DNA of 64,000 bases, taken from positions 3,844,001-3,908,000 of the forward strand of contig NZ_WWGH01000001.1 of assembly GCF_009865135.1 (NCBI RefSeq), given 5' to 3'. Position 1 is the first letter of the stretch. Each line of letters begins with the position of its first letter. This document shows, piece after piece, positions 8,064 to 15,057 of this stretch. Both the position numbers and the translations under genes were made by a program. Source of the DNA: Streptomyces sp. SID8374. GTDB lineage: Bacteria > Actinomycetota > Actinomycetes > Streptomycetales > Streptomycetaceae. The notes below the pieces were generated by a model that made no database searches, was not told the origin of the DNA, and was given only the letters and a program-made list of their open reading frames with translations.

Positions 8064-9496
8064 TGGCCCAGGTCCTCGAATTCAAGCTGCCGGACCTCGG
8101 CGAGGGGCTGACCGAGGCGGAGATCGTGCGCTGGCTGGTGGAGGTCGGCGATGTCGTCGCCATCGACCAGCCCGTCGTCGAGGTCGAGACGGCCAAGGCG
8201 ATGGTGGAGGTCCCGTGCCCCTACGGGGGTGTGGTGACCGCGCGGTTCGGCGAGGAGGGTTCCGAACTCCCGGTCGGTGCACCGCTGCTGACGGTCGCGG
8301 TCGGTGCGACGGAGGCCCCCTCGGCATCCCCGGAGCCCTCGGCGGATGAGGAGCCTTCCGCCGGGTCCGGGTCCGGGAACGTGCTCGTGGGGTACGGGAC
8401 CGGCGCCCCGGCCGCGCGGCGTCGGCGTATCCGGCCGGCGGGGGTCGGCGCGGCCGCACCCGTGGCCGCTGCCGCTCCCGCGCCTGTGGCCGCCGTGGAT
8501 CCCGCGCCCGTCCGGCCCGCACCGGTCGCGGTGGCCGTGGGCGAAGTGAACGGGCGGCAGGGTCCTGTGGCCGTGGTCTCCCCTCTCGTACGCCGGTTGG
8601 CCCGGCAGCACGAGATCGATCTGCGGCAGCTGACGGGCTCGGGCCCCGACGGGCTGATCCTGCGGGCCGACGTCGATTCCGCGATCCGGCGGGCCGGGGA
8701 GGCCGGGAGCGCCACGGAGCCGGAGGCGCGTACGACCGCCGAATCCGTCGTGGCCGCGGCGCCCACGGTCCACGCGGGCACGGCCGCACCGGCGGCCGCC
8801 GAGCGCATTCCGCTGCGCGGGGTGCGCGGCGCGGTCGCCGACAAGCTGTCGCGCAGCCGGAGCGAGATCCCCGACGCCACCTGCTGGGTGGACGCGGACG
8901 CCACCGAGCTGATGGCCGCGAGGGCCGCGATGAACGCCGCGTCGGGTCCGTCCGGCGGGCCCAAGGTGTCGGTCCTGGCGCTGCTGGCGAGGATCTGCAC
9001 GGCGGCGCTCGCCCGGTACCCGGAGCTCAACTCCACGGTGGACACGGCCGCGCGGGAGATCGTGCGCCTGCCCGGCGTGCACCTCGGGTTCGCGGCGCAG
9101 ACCGAGCGGGGCCTCGTCGTCCCGGTCGTCCGCGACGCGCACACCCGCAACGCCGAGTCGATCGGGGCCGAGATCGCCCGGCTGACCGAGCTGGCGCGGA
9201 CCGGGAAGCTCAGCCCGGCGCAGCTGACCGGCGGCACGTTCACGCTGAACAACTACGGGGTGTTCGGGGTCGACGGTTCGACGCCGATCATCAACCACCC
9301 CGAAGCCGCGATGCTCGGCGTCGGCCGGATCATGCCCAAGCCCTGGGTGCACAACGGTGAGCTGGCCGTACGTCAGGTCGTCCAGCTCTCGCTCACCTTC
9401 GACCACCGGGTGTGCGACGGCGGAACGGCCGGGGGATTCCTCCGGTACGTGGCCGACTGCGTGGAGCAGCCCGCGGTCCTGCTGCGCACTCTGTAG
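8063..9496 (+). CDS. bkdC1: Branched-chain 2-oxoacid dehydrogenase E2 acyltransferase (operon 1)
   Basis: A 477-residue dihydrolipoyl acyltransferase with the standard order. A single lipoyl domain (about residues 3-78) carries the lipoylated Lys45 in VETAKAMVEV. An Ala/Pro/Val linker follows, then a peripheral subunit-binding domain (about 170-213, VSPLVRRLARQHEIDL). The C-terminal catalytic domain ends with the active-site FDHRVCDGG. Note the Cys in place of the usual Val/Met in HRxxDGG. The ATG at 8063 overlaps the E1 beta stop. E3 (lipoamide dehydrogenase) must be supplied from elsewhere. No clear terminator follows before the MobA-like gene. Confidence 0.9.
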   Translation: MAQVLEFKLPDLGEGLTEAEIVRWLVEVGDVVAIDQPVVEVETAKAMVEVPCPYGGVVTARFGEEGSELPVGAPLLTVAVGATEAPSASPEPSADEEPSAGSGSGNVLVGYGTGAPAARRRRIRPAGVGAAAPVAAAAPAPVAAVDPAPVRPAPVAVAVGEVNGRQGPVAVVSPLVRRLARQHEIDLRQLTGSGPDGLILRADVDSAIRRAGEAGSATEPEARTTAESVVAAAPTVHAGTAAPAAAERIPLRGVRGAVADKLSRSRSEIPDATCWVDADATELMAARAAMNAASGPSGGPKVSVLALLARICTAALARYPELNSTVDTAAREIVRLPGVHLGFAAQTERGLVVPVVRDAHTRNAESIGAEIARLTELARTGKLSPAQLTGGTFTLNNYGVFGVDGSTPIINHPEAAMLGVGRIMPKPWVHNGELAVRQVVQLSLTFDHRVCDGGTAGGFLRYVADCVEQPAVLLRTL

Positions 9497-9588
9497 GGCC
9501 CGTCGTCACGCGGACGCCCTCTCCGGATCCGGCCTGCCCGGCCACCCCGGAGGGGGCGTCGGCGTCGGGCGGTGCCCATACTCGACGT

Positions 9589-10503
9589 ATGACCGCCTAC
9601 GACGTGATCATCCTGGCCGGAGGGGCCGCGAAGCGGCTCGGCGGCGCCGACAAGCCGGCTGTGCGGGTCGGTGGCCGCGCGCTGCTGGACCGGGTGCTGG
9701 CGGCCTGCTCCGGTGCGGGCACCACCGTCGTGGTGGGCGGCCGCAGGCCCACCTCCCGGCCGGTCATCTGGACCCGCGAAGTCCCGGAAGGCGGCGGTCC
9801 GTTGGCGGCTCTCGGGGCGGGCGTGCGGCTGACGACCGCGGAGCGGGTGCTCGTACTCTCCGCCGACCTCCCGTTCCTCGGCCCCGCCACGGTCGAGGCG
9901 CTGCTCGCCGCCGCAGGTGAGGACGGCCGCGAGGGTGCGCTCTGCACCGACCCCGACGGCCGCGACCAGCCGCTCGTCGCCGTCTACCGGGGCGAGCCGC
10001 TCCGCCGCGAGCTGGCCCTCATCGCCACCGAGCACGGCTCCCTGGCCGGGCTGCCGCTCCGGCTGCTGACCGGGGAGCTGGACCTCGCCCGGGTCGATGC
10101 CGGGCCGCACGCCGCGTTCGACTGCGACACTTGGGACGACATCGCCGCCGCCCGCGCCCGGATCAGGGAGCATGGGTCCGTGCTGGACGAATGGATCACC
10201 TCGGTCAAGAACGAACTGGGAATCGAACTCGACGTCGACACCGACGTCCTGCTCGACCTCGCCCGCGACGCCGCGCACGGGGTCGCGCGGCCTGCCGCAC
10301 CGCTGACGACCTTCCTGGTCGGGTACGCGGCGGCCCGGGCGAGCGCCGGAGCGGGGCCGGAGGAAGGCGCGGCCGCGGTCGCCGAATTCGCCCGCAAGGC
10401 TGCCGCGCTCGCCCTGCGCTGGGAGGCGGAGGCCGAGGCGGCGGAGGGGGCGAAGAAGGAGACCCAGGCGGAGGCGAGCGGCGAAGGGGCCGGGACGCCA
10501 TGA
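9589..10503 (+). CDS. MobA-like NTP transferase with C-terminal DUF6457 domain
   Basis: A 304-residue two-domain protein. Residues 1-190 are a MobA-type nucleotidyltransferase: the nucleotide loop IILAGGAAKRLGGADKP has the LAGGxxxRxGxDK pattern, followed by GGPLAALGAG and SADLPFL. In MobA this domain attaches GMP to molybdopterin. Residues about 203-290 (LDEWITSVKNELGIELDVD onward) match the small helical DUF6457 found in actinobacterial Moco genes. The tail is Glu/Ala-rich. The ATG at 9589 has no strong ribosome site. It overlaps moeA by ATGA, which supports a joint role in molybdenum cofactor synthesis. No other Moco genes are in the window. Confidence 0.8.
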   Translation: MTAYDVIILAGGAAKRLGGADKPAVRVGGRALLDRVLAACSGAGTTVVVGGRRPTSRPVIWTREVPEGGGPLAALGAGVRLTTAERVLVLSADLPFLGPATVEALLAAAGEDGREGALCTDPDGRDQPLVAVYRGEPLRRELALIATEHGSLAGLPLRLLTGELDLARVDAGPHAAFDCDTWDDIAAARARIREHGSVLDEWITSVKNELGIELDVDTDVLLDLARDAAHGVARPAAPLTTFLVGYAAARASAGAGPEEGAAAVAEFARKAAALALRWEAEAEAAEGAKKETQAEASGEGAGTP

Positions 10504-12191
10504 CCGGCGGCGATCTGCCGGATCGGAACGGTACGAGCGGTACGAGTGGCATGGGCGGTACGAACGGCATGCGCGGCAGGAGCGGTACGCGCGGCACGGG
10601 CAGCACGACCGGCCCCGACAGTGCTCTGGCGCGCGCCGAGGCCGAGGAGCTGGCCGTCGAACAGGCCCTGGCACTGGTCGGCGGCCGGAACCATGCGCGC
10701 AACCAGGCGAACGACCGGGTGCGTAACCGAGGCGGCGACCAGGCGGGCGACCGGACACGTACCCCGGCGGACGACCAGGCGAACCGCCATGCGCGCGACC
10801 AAGCCGACGACCAGGCGAACCGCCGGCCGCGCACCCCTGTGAACGATCAGGCGGGCGCCCCGGCCGACGACCGGCCGCGCAACCAGCCCCCCAGCGAGCC
10901 CACCGACCCGCACCCCTCCCCGTACGCAACCTCCGCCGCCTCCACCCCCGCCTCCCCCGCCCCGGACCTCCCCTGGGACCGGGCGCGGGCCGTTGCCGCG
11001 CGGGCCGGGCGGGGCGGGGCGACCGCCGTGGTGCGGCTGCCGCTGGAACGGGCGCTGGGCCATGTGCTCGCCGAGCCCCTCGCGGCCCTCACCGACCTGC
11101 CGTCCTTCGACACCTCGGCCATGGACGGCTGGGCCGTCGCCGGACCGGGCCCCTGGTCGTACGAGGAGGGCACCGGGCTGCGGGCAGGCGGGGACCCCAC
11201 CGCGCCCCTCCCCGACGGCACCGCCGTACGCATCGCCACCGGCGCCCGTGTCCCCGCCGACACCACTGCGGTCATCCGCAGCGAGCACGCCCACGTGGAC
11301 GAGGCCAGGGGGCTGCTCTCCGCCCGGCGGCCCGTCGTCACCGGCCAGGACATCCGCCCCCGGGGCCAGGAGTGCGGCTCGGGCGACCAGTTGGTGCCGG
11401 CCGGCACGGTGGTCACCCCGGCGGTGGTCGGGCTCGCCGCGGCCGCCGGGTACGACGCCCTGCCCGCCGTCCCCCGCCCCCGCGTCGACGTCCTCGTACT
11501 CGGTGACGAACTCCTCGCCTCGGGCCTCCCGCACGACGGCCTCATCCGCGACGCCCTCGGCCCCATGCTCGGCCCCTGGCTGCGGGCCCTGGGTGCCGAG
11601 GTCTCCGCCCCCCGCCGCCTCGGGGACGACGCCGACGCCCTGCGCGAGGCCCTCACCTCCTCCGACGCCGACCTGATCGTCACCACGGGCGGGACCGCCT
11701 CGGGCCCGGTCGACCATGTGCACCCGGTCCTGGCGGCTCTCGGCGCCGAACTGCTCGTGGACGGCGTCGCCGTACGCCCCGGCCACCCCATGCTGCTCGC
11801 GCTCCTCGCCCCGGAGGGGCCGTACCTGGTCGGGCTGCCCGGCAATCCGCTCGCGGCCGTATCGGGGCTGCTGACCCTCGCCGAACCGCTCCTAGCCGGG
11901 CTCGCGGGCCGCCCGGCCCAGGACGCGTACCGGGCGCTCGTCCACGCCGAGGTGCCCGGCCATCCGCACGACACCCGCCTCGTCCCCGTGGTCCACCGCG
12001 CGGGCCGGGCGGGCGGCCGGGACCATGTGGCGCCCCTGCGCTACAACGGTCCCGCCATGCTGCGCGGGATCGCGGTGGCGGACGGGTTGGCCGTCGTACC
12101 GGCCGGCGGGGTACGGTCCGGCACCGAGGTGGAGATTCTGGATCTCCCATGGGCCCCGGCGACGCCGTGGACGGAAGGGTGTTTCACGTGA
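10500..12191 (+). CDS. moeA: MoeA molybdopterin molybdenumtransferase with long repeat-rich N-terminus
   Basis: A 563-residue MoeA, against about 400-430 for the usual family length. MoeA inserts molybdate into adenylylated molybdopterin. The core begins near residue 157 (LPWDRARAVAARAG) and contains the family stretches PSFDTSAMDGWA, VRIATGARVP, the MoCF domain motif TTGGTASGPVDHV and LPGNPLAA. Residues 1-40 are Gly/Ser/Thr/Arg repeats. A short helix, EAEELAVEQALALVGG, follows. Residues about 65-135 repeat units of the type DDQANRxARDQA. The repeats are visible as DNA repeats too. The stop TGA overlaps a GTG start of the next gene inside a parS site. Confidence 0.88.
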   Translation: MTGGDLPDRNGTSGTSGMGGTNGMRGRSGTRGTGSTTGPDSALARAEAEELAVEQALALVGGRNHARNQANDRVRNRGGDQAGDRTRTPADDQANRHARDQADDQANRRPRTPVNDQAGAPADDRPRNQPPSEPTDPHPSPYATSAASTPASPAPDLPWDRARAVAARAGRGGATAVVRLPLERALGHVLAEPLAALTDLPSFDTSAMDGWAVAGPGPWSYEEGTGLRAGGDPTAPLPDGTAVRIATGARVPADTTAVIRSEHAHVDEARGLLSARRPVVTGQDIRPRGQECGSGDQLVPAGTVVTPAVVGLAAAAGYDALPAVPRPRVDVLVLGDELLASGLPHDGLIRDALGPMLGPWLRALGAEVSAPRRLGDDADALREALTSSDADLIVTTGGTASGPVDHVHPVLAALGAELLVDGVAVRPGHPMLLALLAPEGPYLVGLPGNPLAAVSGLLTLAEPLLAGLAGRPAQDAYRALVHAEVPGHPHDTRLVPVVHRAGRAGGRDHVAPLRYNGPAMLRGIAVADGLAVVPAGGVRSGTEVEILDLPWAPATPWTEGCFT

Positions 12192-12194
12192 AAC
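12181..12194. other. parS centromere site 1
   Basis: GTTTCACGTGAAAC is a perfect match to the 14-bp Streptomyces ParB-binding site. Here it lies inside coding sequence: it encodes the last residues and stop of MoeA and overlaps the GTG start of the channel gene. Both genes tolerate it, reading as CFT-stop in one frame and as the start region in the other. ParB spreading from here would cover moeA and the channel gene. Confidence 0.85.
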
Positions 12195-13306
12195 TTCCCG
12201 GCCACGACGCGATGGCCAGGCGGGCCGACGAACATGTCGTGCCGACGCGGGTGATGCTCCCCCGCCGGGTCGTCGACGGTCCGGCGCGCCAGGTCGGCAA
12301 GCGGCTGCTGATGGCGCTGCTCGTGCTGGCCGCGACGGTGCTGATCGTCTGGCTGGACCGCGACGGGTACAACGACACCGCCGACGGCAAGGTCGACCTG
12401 CTGGACGCGATCTACTACGCGACGGTCACCCTCTCCACCACCGGGTACGGCGACATCACGCCGTTCAGCTCCGGCGCCCGGCTCATCAATGTGGTGCTCG
12501 TGACACCGCTGCGCGTGCTCTTCCTGATCATCCTGGTCGGCACCACTCTTGAGGTCCTCACGGAACGGACCCGGGAGGACTTCCGGCTGAAGCGTTGGAG
12601 ATCCAACTTGCGTGACCACACCGTCGTCGTCGGCTTCGGGACCAAGGGCCGTTCGGCGATCCAGACCCTCCGGGCCACCGGCCTGGCCAAGGAGCAGATC
12701 GTCGTCGTCGATCCGGCCTCCAAGGTGATCGAGGCCGCCAACGCCGAGGGCTACACCGGCGTGCTCGGCGACGCCACGCGCAGCGATGTGCTGTTGCGGG
12801 CCGAGCTCCAGAAGGCGCGTCAGATCATCATCGCCACCCAGCGCGACGACACCGCCGTCCTGGTGGCGCTGACCGCGCGCCAGCTGAACCGGGGCGCGAA
12901 GATCGTGGCGGCGGTCCGCGAGGAGGAGAACGCGCCCCTGCTGCGGCAGTCCGGCGCCGACGCGGTGATCACCAGCGCCAGCGCGGCCGGGCGGCTGCTC
13001 GGCCTCTCCGTCCTCAGCCCGAGCGCGGGCACGGTGATGGAGGACCTGATCCAGCAGGGCAGCGGCCTCGATCTGGTGGAGCGGCCGGTGATAAAGGCCG
13101 AGGTGGGCAAGAGCGTCCGGGAGACCGACGATCTGGTCGTCAGCGTGCTGCGCGGCCACCGGCTGCTCGGTTACGACGACCCGGCGGCCAGTCCGTTGCA
13201 GCTGACGGACCGGGTCATCACCATCGTGCGCGCCACCCCGCCCCCCGGCTCCGGTCCGTCCGGCCCCTCCCTGCCCCACCTGCCGCTGCCGCCGCACCGC
13301 TCCTGA
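12188..13306 (+). CDS. Two-helix potassium channel with RCK/TrkA-N domain
   Basis: A 372-residue MthK-like protein. Two membrane segments (KRLLMALLVLAATVLIVW and LVTPLRVLFLIILVGTTL) flank a pore loop carrying the K+ selectivity filter TTGYGD. A cytosolic RCK (TrkA-N) Rossmann domain follows, with VVVGFGTKGRSAI and a terminal acidic residue in IVVVDPA, then a TrkA-C-like part. The GTG at 12188 overlaps the MoeA stop and has GGAAGGG 8 nt upstream. GTG 12179 in frame is possible but would sit on that ribosome site. The C-terminus is Pro-rich. The regulatory ligand (Ca2+, nucleotide) cannot be assigned. Confidence 0.88.
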   Translation: MKLPGHDAMARRADEHVVPTRVMLPRRVVDGPARQVGKRLLMALLVLAATVLIVWLDRDGYNDTADGKVDLLDAIYYATVTLSTTGYGDITPFSSGARLINVVLVTPLRVLFLIILVGTTLEVLTERTREDFRLKRWRSNLRDHTVVVGFGTKGRSAIQTLRATGLAKEQIVVVDPASKVIEAANAEGYTGVLGDATRSDVLLRAELQKARQIIIATQRDDTAVLVALTARQLNRGAKIVAAVREEENAPLLRQSGADAVITSASAAGRLLGLSVLSPSAGTVMEDLIQQGSGLDLVERPVIKAEVGKSVRETDDLVVSVLRGHRLLGYDDPAASPLQLTDRVITIVRATPPPGSGPSGPSLPHLPLPPHRS

Positions 13307-13354
13307 CCCGGGGACACGGGGCATGTGGCCGGTGGCGGGAGTAGCCTCGCGGCC

Positions 13355-14341
13355 ATGCATGCGATCACGATCCCCGAACCCGGTGGCCCCGAGGCGCTCG
13401 TCTGGGCCGAGGTGCCCGATCCCGTACCCGGCGACGGCGAGGTCCTCGTCGAGGTCGTCGCCGGTGCCGTCAACCGTGCCGATGTCCTCCAGCGGCAGGG
13501 CTTCTACAACCCGCCGCCCGGCGCCTCCCCCTACCCCGGTCTGGAGTGCGCGGGCCGGATCGCGGCGCTCGGCCCGGGGGTGACCGGCTGGGCGGTCGGC
13601 GACGAGGTGTGCGCCCTGCTGTCGGGCGGCGGTTACGCGGAGAAGGTCGCCGTACCGGTGGGCCAGCTCCTCCCCGTACCGGACGGTGTGGATCTGGCGA
13701 CGGCGGCCGCGCTGCCCGAGGTGACCGCGACCGTCTGGTCCAACGTCTTCATGGTCGCCCACCTGCGCCCCGGCGAGACCCTCCTCGTCCACGGCGGCTC
13801 CAGCGGCATCGGCACCATGGCGATCCAGCTGGCGAAGGCGGTCGGCGCCCGGGTGGCGGTCACGGCGGGCAGCCCGCAGAAGCTCGCCGAGTGCGCCGCG
13901 CTCGGCGCCGACATCCTCATCGACTACCGCGAGCAGGACTTCGTCGAGGAGCTGGCGAAGGCGACCGACGGGGCGGGGGCCGACGTCATCCTGGACATCG
14001 TCGGCGCCAAGTACCTGGACCGGAACGTGAAGGCGCTCGCCGTCAACGGCCGCCTGGCGATCATCGGCCTCCAGGGTGGCGCCAAGGGCGAGCTGAACCT
14101 CGGCGCCCTGCTGACCAAGCGGGCCGCCGTCACCGCGACCTCGCTGCGGGGCCGCCCGCTCGCCGAGAAGGCCGCCATCATCGCCGCCGTACGCGAGCAT
14201 GTCTGGCCGCTGATCGCGGACGGGGTGGTCCGGCCCGTGGTGGACCGTAAGGTGCCGATGGAGGACGCCGCCGAGGCGCACCGGGTCCTCGAATCCAGCG
14301 CCCACATCGGCAAGGTGCTGCTGGTCGCACCGGGCGCGTAG
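13355..14341 (+). CDS. Quinone oxidoreductase-like MDR family protein
   Basis: A 328-residue medium-chain dehydrogenase/reductase of the zeta-crystallin/NADPH:quinone oxidoreductase type (PIG3-like). The N-terminal GroES-like fold carries AGAVNRADVLQRQGFYNPPP and YPGLECAGRI. The NADPH-binding Rossmann fold has the motif LVHGGSSGIGTMAIQLAK. There is no zinc-ligand Cys cluster, so it is the zinc-free branch. The probable reaction is NADPH-dependent reduction of quinones or enones; the true substrate is unknown. It is followed closely by a strong terminator and convergent bpa. Confidence 0.88.
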   Translation: MHAITIPEPGGPEALVWAEVPDPVPGDGEVLVEVVAGAVNRADVLQRQGFYNPPPGASPYPGLECAGRIAALGPGVTGWAVGDEVCALLSGGGYAEKVAVPVGQLLPVPDGVDLATAAALPEVTATVWSNVFMVAHLRPGETLLVHGGSSGIGTMAIQLAKAVGARVAVTAGSPQKLAECAALGADILIDYREQDFVEELAKATDGAGADVILDIVGAKYLDRNVKALAVNGRLAIIGLQGGAKGELNLGALLTKRAAVTATSLRGRPLAEKAAIIAAVREHVWPLIADGVVRPVVDRKVPMEDAAEAHRVLESSAHIGKVLLVAPGA

Positions 14342-14346
14342 AACCA

Positions 14347-14388
14347 CTGCGGGGCCCGGCACACACCACCGTGTGCCGGGCCCCGCAG
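14347..14388. terminator. Bidirectional hairpin terminator
   Basis: A perfect 18-bp stem (14347-14364 with 14371-14388) with a 6-nt loop ACCACC lies between the convergent quinone oxidoreductase and bpa genes. There is no long T run, which is usual for Streptomyces terminators. It is symmetrical, so it can serve both strands. Confidence 0.85.
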
Positions 14389-14404
14389 CTTTCACGCCGT
14401 CTGC

Positions 14405-14956
14405 TTACAGGTACGGGCCCGAACGGATCGGTCCGTGCGGGTCCCCGCCGCCGCCTTCCTCGTCCTCGTGGGCCATCCCGGGCGGCAGCGCGCGGCGCAT
14501 CTGCTCCAGCTGCGCGCGGGCCGCCATCTGCTGGGCGAACAGCGCCGTCTGGATGCCGTGGAAGAGGCCCTCCAGCCAGCCCACCAGCTGGGCCTGCGCG
14601 ATCCGCAGCTCGGCCTCGGAGGGCACCGACTCCTCGGTGAACGGCAGCGAGAGCCGCTCCAGCTCCTCCACCAGCTCCGGTGCGAGACCGTCCTCCAGCT
14701 CCTTCACGGAGCTGGCGTGGATCTCCTTGAGCCGGACCCGGCTCGCCTCGTCGAGAGGGGCCGCCCTGACCTCTTCCAGGAGCTGCTTGATCATGCTGCC
14801 GATGCGCATGACTTTCGCGGGCTGTTCGACCATTTCCGTCACCGGGACCTCGCGCGACTCGTCGTCACTGGCACCGCCGCCGACAGCCATTCCGTCCTGG
14901 CCCACGACAAGGACCTGGGGGTGCTCCTGCGACCGGTCATTCCTCGGCATTTCCAT
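14405..14956 (-). CDS. bpa: Bacterial proteasome activator (Bpa/PafE)
   Basis: A 183-residue DUF2587/Bpa family protein. It forms an ATP-independent ring that docks on the 20S proteasome and opens its gate for unfolded proteins. The helical core runs from about residue 45 (EQPAKVMRIGSMIKQLLEEV) to 155, with ERLSLPF and AQAQLVGWLEGLFHGIQTAL conserved. The C-terminus ends in GPYL, the expected gate-opening tail (compare GQYL in mycobacteria). The start is MEMPRND at 14956; MPRND at 14950 is the alternative. Neither has a strong ribosome site. The proteasome genes themselves are not in the window. Confidence 0.88.
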   Translation of the reverse strand: MEMPRNDRSQEHPQVLVVGQDGMAVGGGASDDESREVPVTEMVEQPAKVMRIGSMIKQLLEEVRAAPLDEASRVRLKEIHASSVKELEDGLAPELVEELERLSLPFTEESVPSEAELRIAQAQLVGWLEGLFHGIQTALFAQQMAARAQLEQMRRALPPGMAHEDEEGGGGDPHGPIRSGPYL

Positions 14957-15057
14957 GCCGCCATTGTCTCGCACACATGCCGTACACCACGTTGGTGCCC
15001 CCGGAAACGGATGATCCACCGTCTCCGGGGGCACCGGCAGGGCCCAGGTGCCGCTCG

